From contig NZ_QHKL01000008.1 in the NCBI RefSeq assembly GCF_003947415.1, positions 414,600 through 478,599 on the forward strand: a stretch of DNA of 64,000 nucleotides. The letters are read 5' to 3'. Shown here piece by piece: positions 17,758 through 26,226 of the stretch. Under the pieces are notes generated by a model, which worked only from the letters and a program-made list of their open reading frames with translations, was not told the DNA's origin and searched no databases. The translations under genes and the position numbers were made by a program. The DNA comes from Amycolatopsis sp. WAC 01376 (GTDB lineage: Bacteria; Actinomycetota; Actinomycetes; Mycobacteriales; Pseudonocardiaceae). Within the stretch, counting starts at the first letter, position 1. Every line of letters starts with the position of its first letter.

Positions 17758-17814
17758 ATGTCGTGAAGGGCACCTTTGAGACCTTCATCGTCTCAAAGGT
17801 GCCCTTCACGACAT
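17758..17814. terminator. Perfect 25-bp-arm palindrome
   Basis: Arms 17758-17782 and 17790-17814 are exact inverse complements with a 7-nt loop. The sequence starts ATGTCGTGAAGGGCACCTTT, related to family A but with a different core. It lies 19 bp beyond the stop of the ArsR-like gene and would terminate that leftward transcript. Confidence 0.7.
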
Positions 17815-17833
17815 CCCCACGACCCACTCGGCC

Positions 17834-18376
17834 TCACTCGGCCATGCGGTGCAGCAGGAAGATCCCGTTGAGCAGGGGGCGGTCGAGCCGCTGCCGGTCG
17901 GTGGCCACGTACTCGTCGAGGATGTCGAGGATGCGGTTGTCGAGTTCGGTGGCCTCCTCCGGCGAGAGGTGCAGCGCGAACCGCTCGACCACCCGCACCG
18001 AACCCGGACCCGCTTCGCGAAGTTCTTCCTGGAAGGCCTCGATCGGCCCGAAGCGGGTGTCTTCGTCCTCGTCGTTCAGCGGCCCATCGAGCCACCAGCT
18101 CTTGCCGACGCTGCGGTAGGGCTTCTCGAGCGCCCCGCTCGCGCCGGTACGCACGGGTGCCTGCTCCAGCAGGCCGGTCTCGGCGAGCTGCCGGACGTGG
18201 TAGAGCACCGTGCCGGGATCCTTGCCGAGCCGGTCGGCGAGCTCCTTGTTGGTCAGTTCCCGCTCGCCGCAGAGCCGGAGAATGCGCAGCCGCAGGGGAT
18301 GCCCGAGCGCTTTCGCCTCACGCGCCGTCGCCTCACGCCGCCGGTCCGCGACCCTCGCGGCGACTTGATCGTCCAT
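17834..18376 (-). CDS. ArsR-like winged-helix transcriptional regulator
   Basis: 180 aa. The N-terminal winged helix (KALGHPLRLRILRLCGERE, then ELADRLGKDPGTVLYHVRQL) is typical of ArsR/HTH_20 regulators; the C-terminal half (ALHLSPEEATELDNRILDIL) is a family dimer/effector region. TACGCT six bases before the ATG (18383-18388 on this strand) gives a leaderless start. It diverges from the MFS exporter, whose start region carries iterated ATCGATG motifs, so it probably represses that exporter. Confidence 0.85.
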   Translation of the reverse strand: MDDQVAARVADRRREATAREAKALGHPLRLRILRLCGERELTNKELADRLGKDPGTVLYHVRQLAETGLLEQAPVRTGASGALEKPYRSVGKSWWLDGPLNDEDEDTRFGPIEAFQEELREAGPGSVRVVERFALHLSPEEATELDNRILDILDEYVATDRQRLDRPLLNGIFLLHRMAE

Positions 18377-18392
18377 GACCGGAGCGTAGCCG

Positions 18393-18454
18393 ACCGATGG
18401 AGAAGAGAGACATCGATGGAGTTTTCTCAATCGATGTGCGATTCTCGATCGATG
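18393..18454 (+). promoter_or_regulatory. Iteron-like operator at the start of the MFS gene
   Basis: ATCGATG occurs at 18412-18418, 18430-18436 and 18448-18454, exactly 18 bp apart, with a one-mismatch copy at 18393-18399. The last two copies share the longer core TTCTC(A/G)ATCGATG. Each repeat also contains one of the three in-frame ATG codons of the MFS gene. It looks like tandem binding sites for the divergent ArsR-like protein (inference). Confidence 0.55.
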
Positions 18455-19633
18455 ACCTCGCTGGGGAGCGCCTATTGGCGGCTGTGGAGCGCGTCGGGCC
18501 TGTCGAATCTCGCCGACGGGATCGTCAAGATCGCGCTCGGCCTGGTGGCCGTCCAGCTCACCCGGTCGCCGGCACTCATCGCGGGGCTGGCGTTCGTGTC
18601 GTCCTTGCCGTGGCTGGTGTTCGCCCTGCACGCCGGGGTACTCACCGACCGCGTCGACCGCCGCCGCGCGATGCTCACCGCGAACGTGCTCCGCGCGGGC
18701 CTGCTCGCCGCGCTCGCCGTGGCGACCGCTCTGGATCTCGGGTCGATCTGGCTGCTCTACGTGGTCGCGCTCGGACTCGGGCTCGCCGAAACGGTCCACG
18801 ACACGGCCGCGCAGGCGATCCTCCCTCAGATCGTCGGCCGCGATCGGCTGACGCGCGCCAACAGCCGCCTCTACGCCGCCGAACTCACCGCCAACGAGTT
18901 CGCCGGGCCACCGCTGGGTGGTTTCCTTGTCGCCGCAGGCGCCTTCGCTGCCTTCGCGACACCGTCTGCACTTTGGATCGTCGCGGTCTTCGTGCTCTTC
19001 TTCGTCCCGGGTTCGTTCCGCGCGGAGCGGACACGCGGCACGAGCGTGCGCGAAGATCTCGTCGAAGGGCTGCGTTTCCTTTGGGAGAACCGGGTTCTCC
19101 GGATTCTGGCGATCATGGTCGGCGGGTTCAACTTCGCCACCAGCGCCATGATCACGCTCTTCGTGCTCTACGCGGTGGGTCCGTCTTCGGCGATGGGCCT
19201 GACGGCACAGGCCTACGGTTTCCTGCTGGCCACCATCGCCGCCGGCAGTTTCGTGGCGTCGTTCGCGGCGGAGCGGATCGAACGCGCGCTCGGCCGTTCC
19301 CGCACCCTGGTCCTCAGTCTGCTCACCGGCGCCGCCCTCGTCGGAATCCCGGCGGTGACCACGAATCCGTACGTGATCGGCGCGGTGTTCTTCCTCGGCG
19401 GGGCCGGGGTCGTGGTGTGGAACGTCGTCGTCGTTTCGCTGCGGCAACGGCTCATCCCGGACCACCTGCTCGGCCGGGGCACCAGCGGCCACCGGCTCGT
19501 CGCGTGGGGCACCAAACCGCTGGGCGCGGCGGCGGCCGGGCTGCTGGCGGAGGCCTTCGGGCTGCGGCCGGTGTTCGCGGGCGCGGCCGTCGTGATCCTG
19601 GCGCTACTGCTGCTCACCCCTCGTGAGCGGTAA
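18416..19633 (+). CDS. MFS transporter (multidrug-efflux type)
   Basis: About 405 aa with roughly 12 hydrophobic segments. The MFS loop motif is seen as GVLTDRVDRRRAM between helices 2 and 3, and the family start SAYWRLWSASGLSNLADGIVKIA is typical of MFS_3/enterobactin-exporter-like drug efflux proteins. Three in-frame ATGs (18416, 18434, 18452) lie in the iteron region; 18416 has the best purine-rich upstream sequence, while 18452 (MTSLGSAYW) gives the usual family length. The last codons and TAA stop come from a family B repeat (cgt gag cgg taa). Substrate unknown. Confidence 0.85.
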   Translation: MEFSQSMCDSRSMTSLGSAYWRLWSASGLSNLADGIVKIALGLVAVQLTRSPALIAGLAFVSSLPWLVFALHAGVLTDRVDRRRAMLTANVLRAGLLAALAVATALDLGSIWLLYVVALGLGLAETVHDTAAQAILPQIVGRDRLTRANSRLYAAELTANEFAGPPLGGFLVAAGAFAAFATPSALWIVAVFVLFFVPGSFRAERTRGTSVREDLVEGLRFLWENRVLRILAIMVGGFNFATSAMITLFVLYAVGPSSAMGLTAQAYGFLLATIAAGSFVASFAAERIERALGRSRTLVLSLLTGAALVGIPAVTTNPYVIGAVFFLGGAGVVVWNVVVVSLRQRLIPDHLLGRGTSGHRLVAWGTKPLGAAAAGLLAEAFGLRPVFAGAAVVILALLLLTPRER

Positions 19634-19657
19634 GGACGGTGAGAACCAGTGCGCGAG

Positions 19658-19700
19658 TGGCGGTTTCGCGTGACGGGATGGACGACACGCGAAACCGCCA
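19658..19700. terminator. 15-bp-arm hairpin between MFS and ArsC-like genes
   Basis: TGGCGGTTTCGCGTG (19658-19672) pairs exactly with 19686-19700 around a 13-nt loop. It lies between two convergent genes and probably terminates both. Confidence 0.65.
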
Positions 19701-19725
19701 ACCTGGTACAGCCGGCTCGAAGCCG

Positions 19726-20085
19726 TCAGCCGGGCAGCACCGACCGCACGGCTTCCGGGGTCCGCCCCACCACGGTCGTGCCGTCGTCGGCGGTGATGAT
19801 CGGCCGCTGGATCAGCTTCGGATGGGTGACCAGTGCGTCGATCCACCGGTCGCGGTCGGCGGGGGTGCGCCCCCAGGTCTTCAGTTCGAGTTCCTTCGCG
19901 ATCGGCTCCGCGGTGCGGGTGATGTCCCACGGTTCGAGCCCGAGCCTCTTGAGGACGGCCTTCAGTTCCTTCGCCGTCGGCGGCTCATCGAGGTACTTCC
20001 GCACCGTGTACTCGGCCCCCGCGTCGTCGAGCATCGACACCGCCGAACGGCATTTGGAGCACGCCGGGTTCACCCAGATCTCCAT
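19726..20085 (-). CDS. ArsC/Spx-family glutaredoxin-like protein (arsenate reductase-like)
   Basis: 119 aa, the usual ArsC length. Thioredoxin-like fold with N-terminal NPACSKCRSA (nucleophilic Cys plus a CxxC) and the ArsC signature LIQRPII, followed by VVGRTPEAVRSVL. It may reduce arsenate with a glutaredoxin-type cofactor, or be a YffB-like redox protein. There are no ars genes around it, so a function in arsenic resistance is not supported by context. A strong AGGGAGG precedes the ATG. Confidence 0.82.
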   Translation of the reverse strand: MEIWVNPACSKCRSAVSMLDDAGAEYTVRKYLDEPPTAKELKAVLKRLGLEPWDITRTAEPIAKELELKTWGRTPADRDRWIDALVTHPKLIQRPIITADDGTTVVGRTPEAVRSVLPG

Positions 20086-20175
20086 CCGAGACCGCCTCCC
20101 TTCGAAAAGTGCTCAGTCGGTGAGCACTTTGCTTCCGATGATGGTCACAGACGTTACGGCGAAAGGAACCCGGTC

Positions 20176-20745
20176 ATGGACGAGACCACCTTCAGTGCCG
20201 CCGGCCCCGCCGAGTGGCGCGCGTGGCTGGCCGAGAACGCAGGCATCGAGAAGGAGGTTTGGCTGGTCATCCGGCACAAGGGCAGCGGCGTCCCCAGCGT
20301 CCGGATCGAAGAGGCGATGGAGCAGGCCCTGTGCTTCGGCTGGATCGACGGGCTGCACCGCAAGCACGACGCCACGAGTTCGCGGCTGCGGTTCACGCCG
20401 CGCGATCCCCGGAGTTCGTGGAGCCGGGTCAACCGTGAGCGGGCCGCCCGCCTGATCGCCGAGGGGCTGATGACCGAACGCGGTCAGGCGATGATCGACC
20501 TTGCCAAGGAGAAGGGTCGCTGGCAGGTCGTGCCGGACGGCGACGGCGTCCCCGAAGACCTGCGTGCCCGGCTCGAAGCCGACGAGGTGGCCCGCACCCA
20601 TTTCGAGAAGTTCCCGCCGTCGTCGAAAAGGCTGATCCTGGAGTGGATCCTGACCGCGAAGAAGCCGGAAACCCGCGAGCGGCGGATCGCCAGGACCGTC
20701 GAACTCGCGGCCGTGAACGTCCGCGCCAATCACCCGGTCCGGTGA
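20176..20745 (+). CDS. YdeI/OmpD-associated (OmdA) family protein
   Basis: 189 aa. Contains the YdeI family pattern: EWRAWLAENAGIEKEVWLVI, then EEAMEQALCFGWIDGLHRKHD, RFTPRDPRSSWSRVN, and a C-terminal OmdA segment (HFEKFPPSSKRLILEWI then TAKKPETRERRIARTVE). It is cytoplasmic; the family function is not established (linked to peptide resistance in enterobacteria). AAAGGA precedes the ATG. It is convergent with the PP2C gene, with only one base between the stop codons. Confidence 0.85.
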   Translation: MDETTFSAAGPAEWRAWLAENAGIEKEVWLVIRHKGSGVPSVRIEEAMEQALCFGWIDGLHRKHDATSSRLRFTPRDPRSSWSRVNRERAARLIAEGLMTERGQAMIDLAKEKGRWQVVPDGDGVPEDLRARLEADEVARTHFEKFPPSSKRLILEWILTAKKPETRERRIARTVELAAVNVRANHPVR

Positions 20746-20746
20746 C

Positions 20747-21952
20747 TCAGTTGAATTCGCGCCGGGCGACGAGGATGGCGATGTCGTCTTGCGCGGGCGT
20801 CGTGCCGACGAGCGCAGCCATCACCCGCGCGCACACCACCCCGGGCTTCTCGGCGGTGACCACGTCGGCGAGCCGCCGCAGGCCGACGTCGATCAGGTGA
20901 TCCCTGCGCTCCACGAGACCGTCGGTGTAGAAGGCGATCACACCACCGGGCGGCAACTCGAGCTCCACTGTCCGTCGCGGCGGCCCGGTGACGCCGATCG
21001 GCGGATCGACCGGGACATCGACGAACGCCGAAGGTCTGCCGGGGGCCGCGAGCACCGGCGGCAGGTGCCCGGCCAGCGAGACCGCGAACTTGTCCCGCGA
21101 AGCCGACACCAGCCCGTACACGACGGTGGCCAGCGCGCCCGGCTCGAAATGCTGGACCTTGCGGTCCAATTTGGACAGAACCTCCGCCGGATCGTCCGAT
21201 TCGAGTGCGTAGGCGCGAAGCGCGCTACGTAGCCGTCCCATGATCACGGCGGCGTTGAGACCGTGCCCGGCGACGTCGCCCATCACGATGCCGAGGCGGT
21301 CGCCCGGCAACGAGAACAGGTCGTACCAGTCACCGCCGACCCCGGGCTCGGAACCCGGCACGTACCGCGCGGCGAACTTCATCCCCGAGACGGCGGGCAG
21401 CCGCGCCGGCAGCAGGCTCCGCTGGAGCGCCGCCGCGGCCGCCCGGTCGGCGGTGGAGTTCTCGATCCGCAACGCCAGCGCGAGCCGCCCGGCCACCAGC
21501 CGCAGCAGTTCGATATCGGTCTCGTCGAAGTCGCGCGGCGTCACGGAACCGACGTGCAGCACGCCGATCAGCTCGTCCTCGGCCAGCATCGGCACCCCGA
21601 GCAGGGCGCGCAGCCCGCGTTCCCACAGGAGCGCGTTGACCACGGTGGTCGCGTCGACGTGGTCGAGGATCACCGGACGCCGTTCCGCGGCCACCCGGCC
21701 GGCGAAGCCCGCCCCGACGGGGACCCGGACGTCCTGATAGACCTCCTCCTCGATGCCCGAGGCGGCGACGGCGTGCAGCAACTGCGCGTCTGGGTCGTGC
21801 CGGAGCACCGTGGCCGTGTCGACGCCGAGGACCTCGCGAACCCGCGCGAGGAGCGTGGCCATCACCTTTTCCTGGTCGAGGTGACCCAAGGTCGTATCGG
21901 TGATGGCTTCGAGCACCTGGAGTCGATCGTCGGTCGTCGGGGTCCCGGACAT
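20747..21952 (-). CDS. GAF-domain PP2C (SpoIIE/RsbU-type) serine phosphatase
   Basis: 401 aa. An N-terminal GAF domain (about 10-165) is followed by a SpoIIE-type PP2C domain with metal-binding motifs GGDWYDLF, MGDVAGHG, YTDGLVERR and QDDIAILV. It should dephosphorylate anti-sigma-factor antagonist proteins in a partner-switching or stress pathway, gated by a ligand on the GAF domain. TAGGCT (21959-21964) six bases before the ATG indicates a leaderless message and overlaps the 3' end of the TetR gene. No anti-sigma or antagonist gene is adjacent. Confidence 0.9.
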   Translation of the reverse strand: MSGTPTTDDRLQVLEAITDTTLGHLDQEKVMATLLARVREVLGVDTATVLRHDPDAQLLHAVAASGIEEEVYQDVRVPVGAGFAGRVAAERRPVILDHVDATTVVNALLWERGLRALLGVPMLAEDELIGVLHVGSVTPRDFDETDIELLRLVAGRLALALRIENSTADRAAAAALQRSLLPARLPAVSGMKFAARYVPGSEPGVGGDWYDLFSLPGDRLGIVMGDVAGHGLNAAVIMGRLRSALRAYALESDDPAEVLSKLDRKVQHFEPGALATVVYGLVSASRDKFAVSLAGHLPPVLAAPGRPSAFVDVPVDPPIGVTGPPRRTVELELPPGGVIAFYTDGLVERRDHLIDVGLRRLADVVTAEKPGVVCARVMAALVGTTPAQDDIAILVARREFN

Positions 21953-21961
21953 GCGAGGAGC

Positions 21962-22657
21962 CTATCCAGTCCGATGCCGCAGTGTCGCCCAGCCCGCCGC
22001 CAGTTCGTCCAGGTCATCCGCCATTACGGCACTCGGCGGAATGGCGTCGCGCGGGACGCGGCAGGCGAGCGCCGTGCCGAGTCCCGCCATCCGGATGACG
22101 GTGTCGATCAGCGCCTCGGGCTCTTCCGGCCAGTCGAATCCCGGCTGCGCGATCAGCAGGCTCACGCAGCCGTGCATCGCCGACCAGAGCCCCATCGCGA
22201 GGATTTCCGGTTCGCCGCGGAGGATTCCGGCCCGCACGCAGGCGGCGGTCGCGTCGGCGAGATACCGGAAACACGTGACCGTGCCGGGCGATGAGCCGCC
22301 GGAGGGGCGCATCAGGAGCACCCGGTACTGCACCGGATGGTCGAGGGCGAACCGGGCGTACACCCGGGCGCAACGGCTGAGCGCGCGCATGGGATCGGCG
22401 ACCTCGGCGGCGTGATCGCGCATCCGGTGCCCGAGTTCGTCCCACACCCGGAGGCAGACCGCTTCGAGCAAGGCGTCGCGGCTCGGGAAGTGCGCGTAGA
22501 CCGACGGTGTGGAAACGCCGGTCCGGCGTGCGACGGCGCGCAGTGTGAGCGCCTCGTCGGTCCCCGCCTCGCCGAGCAGGGCGTCGGCGGCGGACAGGAT
22601 CTCGCCCCGCAGCTTCTCCCCTTCACCCGGCCGCGCCTTCGTCCGCTTCGCGCCCAT
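21962..22657 (-). CDS. TetR-family transcriptional regulator
   Basis: 231 aa. N-terminal HTH (LTLRAVARRTGVSTPSVYAH, then FPSRDALLEAV) and a C-terminal ligand domain of the TetR_C_33/WHG type. The start at 22657 (MGAKRTKARPG) is chosen because the upstream open frame runs through the operator. It diverges from the thioesterase gene; the perfect palindrome between them (22682-22706) is very likely its binding site. Confidence 0.9.
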   Translation of the reverse strand: MGAKRTKARPGEGEKLRGEILSAADALLGEAGTDEALTLRAVARRTGVSTPSVYAHFPSRDALLEAVCLRVWDELGHRMRDHAAEVADPMRALSRCARVYARFALDHPVQYRVLLMRPSGGSSPGTVTCFRYLADATAACVRAGILRGEPEILAMGLWSAMHGCVSLLIAQPGFDWPEEPEALIDTVIRMAGLGTALACRVPRDAIPPSAVMADDLDELAAGWATLRHRTG

Positions 22658-22681
22658 GCCGTGATGCTGCCAGCTTTGACT

Positions 22682-22706
22682 TGACACCGTCAACTTGACG
22701 GTGTCA
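22682..22706. promoter_or_regulatory. Perfect 25-bp palindromic operator (TetR)
   Basis: TGACACCGTCAA (22682-22693) and TTGACGGTGTCA (22695-22706) are exact inverse complements around a single C. It lies between divergent tetR and thioesterase starts, 9 bp before the thioesterase ATG, and contains TTGAC hexamers on both strands, so a bound repressor would cover both promoters. Confidence 0.8.
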
Positions 22707-22715
22707 GCTTGGGGC

Positions 22716-23513
22716 ATGGCGCACTTCCAGACCGCGACCGCCCTGCTCCGCCGGGGCGAAGACCCGGTATTCGACACCGAGCTCGATCCACAGTGGACGA
22801 TCGGGACGAAGCTGCACGGCGGCTACCTGCTCGCCGTGCTCGCCAAGGCCGCCGCCGAGGTCTCCTCGCATCCGCATCTGACCGCGATCAGCGGCTCGTT
22901 CTCGGTGGCGCCCGAGCCCGGTCCGGCGGTCGTCGAAGTCGAGGTGCTGCGCGAGGGCCGCGGCCTCACCCAACTGCGTGCGCGGCTGAGCCAGCACGGC
23001 GCGCCCTGCACCGAGGCCCTGATCACCCAGGGCGTCCTGACCGACGGCGACGCGTGGTGGTCCGGAGTGGACCCGGTCGAGATCCCGCCGGAGCAGGATT
23101 GCCTGCCCGTGCCCGCCGACGGCGGTGGCGGGTTCCGCATCGGCCTGATGGACGTCGTCGAGCAGCGGATCGACCCGGCCTCGGCGGGCTTCGCGGTGGG
23201 ACAGCCGTCCCGGAAAGGCGTCATCTCGTCCTGGCTGCGGCTCGCCGACGGCACCGACTGGGATCCGGTGAGCCTGCTCGTGGCGCTCGACCCGGTGCCG
23301 CCGATCTCCTACGACCTCGGCATCGCGGGCTGGGCGCCGACCGTCCAGTTCACCGCGTACCTGCGCGGGCTGCCGGCACCCGGCCCGGTGCGGGTGCGGA
23401 TGCGCGCGGGCGCGGTCGGCGGCGACCGGATGGACGAAGTCGCGGAGCTTTGGGACGAAAAGAACAGGTTGATCGGGCAGGCGACCCAAATCGCCGCCGT
23501 ACGCGTGCCCTGA
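22716..23513 (+). CDS. Acyl-CoA thioesterase family protein (TesB-like)
   Basis: 265 aa with double hot-dog (4HBT_3/TesB-like) architecture: TKLHGGYLLAVLAKAAAEV in the first half and PPISYDLGIAGWAPTVQF, then TAYLRGLPAPG, in the second. It probably hydrolyses acyl-CoA. The ATG at 22716 follows directly after the operator; a TTG at 22695 is in frame but lies inside the palindrome and is rejected. Control by the divergent TetR through a fatty-acyl ligand is a reasonable inference. Confidence 0.82.
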   Translation: MAHFQTATALLRRGEDPVFDTELDPQWTIGTKLHGGYLLAVLAKAAAEVSSHPHLTAISGSFSVAPEPGPAVVEVEVLREGRGLTQLRARLSQHGAPCTEALITQGVLTDGDAWWSGVDPVEIPPEQDCLPVPADGGGGFRIGLMDVVEQRIDPASAGFAVGQPSRKGVISSWLRLADGTDWDPVSLLVALDPVPPISYDLGIAGWAPTVQFTAYLRGLPAPGPVRVRMRAGAVGGDRMDEVAELWDEKNRLIGQATQIAAVRVP

Positions 23514-23539
23514 ACCACCCGAAAGCAGGACCATGACGC

Positions 23540-23565
23540 GACGCCGGGAGTTAAGATCCGGCGTC
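23540..23565. terminator. Hairpin downstream of the thioesterase gene
   Basis: GACGCCGG (23540-23547) pairs with CCGGCGTC (23558-23565) across a 10-nt loop. It lies 27 bp after the thioesterase stop and 26 bp before the TPR gene start and could act as an intrinsic terminator or a leader hairpin. Confidence 0.45.
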
Positions 23566-23591
23566 GACGTCATTGTTCTGGGGGCAGAACC

Positions 23592-25649
23592 ATGGAAGTG
23601 GAACCACGCCGCGCGGGCGAGAACGACTCCGCCGGCTCCGACGGGGCCGAGATCACCCGGCTCTGCCGGACGCTGGTGCCGCTGGCGGCGGCGGGCAAAT
23701 ACGCCCAGGCCGCGTCGACCTATCGGTGGGTGACCAGGGCCTCGTCCGGGGCGCCGCTCCGCTACGGCGACCACGCCCTGCGGCTGGAGTTCTGCGCCCT
23801 CACCGGCAACGAGCACCTCGGTCTCGATCTTCTGTCGCTTTTGGACGGTGTCGGCGATCATTCGGACGCCGTCGGCAGGCTCGAATTCTTCGCCTCGGCG
23901 GCCTTGCTCACCCGCCGGTTGACAGAAACCGGATACGGCGAGATCCGGTTCGTTCTCAACGGCCCGTACGACGGCCTTTCGTTGAGCAGGCTGAACGTGC
24001 GAATGCGGGCGGCGGCGTTCGTCGAAGCGGAGGAACTCGACGGACGCGAGCACACGGGGTACTTCACCGCGCACGCCGAAGCGAAGATGGCCGCGAAACC
24101 GGTCGCGGAATTCGTCCCGCTCCTGCCTTCCGCGCTCCCCCGGGTCCCGATCCTGCCCCCGCCGGGCCTGTCCGCGGAGGAACTCGTCGTCCGGGCGGAA
24201 ATCCACAACCACCGGTGCGAACCGGAAGAGGCGCGAGCCTGTCTCGCCGCGATCGAGGACGTCCCGGACGAGCTCGTGCCGCGGCTGACCGAACTGCGCG
24301 CGATCTTCTTCCAGGGCGACGACACCGAGGAAAGACTGCGCGAGGCGGCCGCCGGATTCCGGCGACAGGGCGACGAGAACCGGTTCCTGCTCAACCAATG
24401 CTGGCTCGGCCTGTGGCTTGTCTTCGACGATCAGGCCGAGACCGGGGTCGCGCTGACGACGGTGGCCGCGGCGCGGTTGCGCGCGGGATCGGACGATCAC
24501 GCCGCCTGCTGGGGCGAACACTGGCTGGCGCACGTCCTTTCCGGACAGGGCCGCACCGCCGAGGCGTACGAGGCCTTGCGACGGGGAGCCGAGCGGGCTC
24601 GGGAAACGGGCGATCCCTTGCTCCACGGCACCCTTCTGTGCCTTGAAGCGTCACTGAGGAATGGTGACGGCGAGGATCCGGTGACCACACTGGAACTCGC
24701 GCGGGCGGCGACGGACGCCTTCATCGTCGGGAACGTCGGAGAAAAGGCCGTCGAAGCCGTCGAACAGACCCGGATCGCTTATGAGCGAACAGGATCGCTC
24801 GACGAGCTCGACGTCTTCGTGGAGCACCTGCTCGCGACACTGCCCGTCGGCGGCCCGGAACGGTTGCGCGGACATCTCCGCCACCTCCGTGCGCTGTCCC
24901 TGATCGGCACCGGCCGGTTCGCCGAAGCCGTCGACGACGCGTACGCGGCCCTCGGTGCCGCCGCGTCGAAAGGCAAGGACACCGCGGAACACTGGTACGT
25001 CCTCGTCAGCGCACTGCACGGCGCCGGGCGCTTCGACGAGGTGCTCGACGTCGCACCCCGCGCCATCTCGCTGCTCGCCGGATCACCGGACTGGGACCAC
25101 CGCTGCCGGTGGATGTACGCCGACACCTACCGCGCGCTCGGCGAATCTTCCCGCGCCTTCAACGAATACGCCGTCCTCGCCGAAATCCTCGAGGCCTCGG
25201 GCGACACCGGGCACTCCTACATCTCGGTGAGCATGGCCGCCGCCGAACAACTCGACCTGCTCGGCTACGGCGCGAACGCCGCCGACTTCTACGCACGGGC
25301 GGCCGACGCGGCGGTGGCGATCGGCGGCGGCTACGTGGCCGCCACCTGCCGAAACGCGGCGACGCTTTCCCGGCTGCGGTCCGGCGACCTCGACGCGGCG
25401 CTGACCGCGCTCGACGTCGCGGAAAACGCCGTCCACGCCGTGAAAACCGAGACCGCACCGGCCAGGGACCATCTCATCGCGCAACTCGACCACGTCGCCG
25501 CCCACGTGCTCAGCGCCGCGGGCCGGATCCGGGAAGCCGCCCGCCGCGCGCTGCGCGCCGCCGAAACGTTCCACCGGATAGGCGAAGCGGAGTCCGCCCG
25601 CGACGTCGACCTCTTGCTCGAACAGATACTCCTCGGCGAACAAAAGTGA
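23592..25649 (+). CDS. Large TPR-repeat protein of unknown function
   Basis: 685 aa, soluble. From about residue 300 to the end it consists of alpha-helical TPR-like repeats (GQGRTAEAYEALRRGAERA, GTGRFAEAVDDAYAALGAA, GAGRFDEVLDVAPRAIS, AAGRIREAARRALRAAETF). The N-terminal 200 residues resemble the non-TPR part of related actinobacterial TPR proteins, without a recognisable catalytic domain. It is probably a scaffold. It stands alone, followed by a long non-coding repeat region. The purine-rich GGGGGCAGAA is the likely ribosome site for the ATG. Confidence 0.8.
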   Translation: MEVEPRRAGENDSAGSDGAEITRLCRTLVPLAAAGKYAQAASTYRWVTRASSGAPLRYGDHALRLEFCALTGNEHLGLDLLSLLDGVGDHSDAVGRLEFFASAALLTRRLTETGYGEIRFVLNGPYDGLSLSRLNVRMRAAAFVEAEELDGREHTGYFTAHAEAKMAAKPVAEFVPLLPSALPRVPILPPPGLSAEELVVRAEIHNHRCEPEEARACLAAIEDVPDELVPRLTELRAIFFQGDDTEERLREAAAGFRRQGDENRFLLNQCWLGLWLVFDDQAETGVALTTVAAARLRAGSDDHAACWGEHWLAHVLSGQGRTAEAYEALRRGAERARETGDPLLHGTLLCLEASLRNGDGEDPVTTLELARAATDAFIVGNVGEKAVEAVEQTRIAYERTGSLDELDVFVEHLLATLPVGGPERLRGHLRHLRALSLIGTGRFAEAVDDAYAALGAAASKGKDTAEHWYVLVSALHGAGRFDEVLDVAPRAISLLAGSPDWDHRCRWMYADTYRALGESSRAFNEYAVLAEILEASGDTGHSYISVSMAAAEQLDLLGYGANAADFYARAADAAVAIGGGYVAATCRNAATLSRLRSGDLDAALTALDVAENAVHAVKTETAPARDHLIAQLDHVAAHVLSAAGRIREAARRALRAAETFHRIGEAESARDVDLLLEQILLGEQK

Positions 25650-25662
25650 CCCGTGCCTGATT

Positions 25663-26189
25663 CGCAATTAGTCCTCTGAATGCGGCTCTGCGCAGGGCTG
25701 GTCCGTGAAGGCGACCAGGGCGCCGGTACCGAGAGGGTCGGGTGGGTCGTGAGTCGCGTTTCGGGTTCTATTGAGGGTAAGTCGAACGTGTCGTGGCGCG
25801 GGGCCGGTGTCCGCTTCTGCGTAGGCGTTCTCCTGGTAGTGAGGGCCTCCTTGCCTACTCTGACGGTAGTGAAGGAGGCTTTCGCCACCCGTCAGCTGTG
25901 ATCTCTGGGGACAGTGGGGCTGCTGTGACCTCGGCGCCGGTCGTGAAGTACATGAAGGCCCCCTTCCTTGCGCTAGACGCAAGGAAGGGGGCCTTCATGT
26001 ACTTCGGCAAGGCGTGACTCGCGTGCCTGGATTCTGCACTCGGGTGTGCGGAGTCTGAACGCGCGAGTACGGTGCCACGTCACCCAGCCCGCCGTCTCGC
26101 CCCAGACACGACACGTTGCCTTACCCATCAATAACCCGAAACGCCACTCACGACCCACCCGACCACCGCAATTAGTCCTCTGAATGCGG
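25663..26189. repeat. MITE-like repeat element D2 with flanking direct repeats
   Basis: Core terminal repeats lie at 25770-25796 and 26106-26132. They extend outward through a GGTCGGGTGGGTCGTGAGT hairpin, giving inverted arms of about 60 bp (25736-25796 and 26106-26164). The interior repeats the D1 layout: 25836-25888 (imperfect palindrome) and 25946-26004 (perfect 27-bp arms, 5-nt loop). A 25-bp direct repeat beginning CGCAATTAGTCCTCTGAATG (family C) stands on both sides, from 25663 and from 26167. No reading frame of gene quality is present. It fills nearly the whole gap between the TPR and DoxX-like genes. Confidence 0.75.
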
Positions 26190-26226
26190 CTTGCGGGTCG
26201 CCCCGCCCCGGAGAAAGATCCCCGGC

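Noticed and set aside
19726..20085. Arsenic resistance operon
   Set aside because: Only an ArsC/Spx-like gene is present; no arsenite pump is nearby, and the ArsR-like regulator at 17834 belongs with the MFS exporter.
22695..22715. TTG start for the thioesterase
   Set aside because: It lies inside the perfect operator palindrome; the ATG at 22716 fits the family N-terminus.
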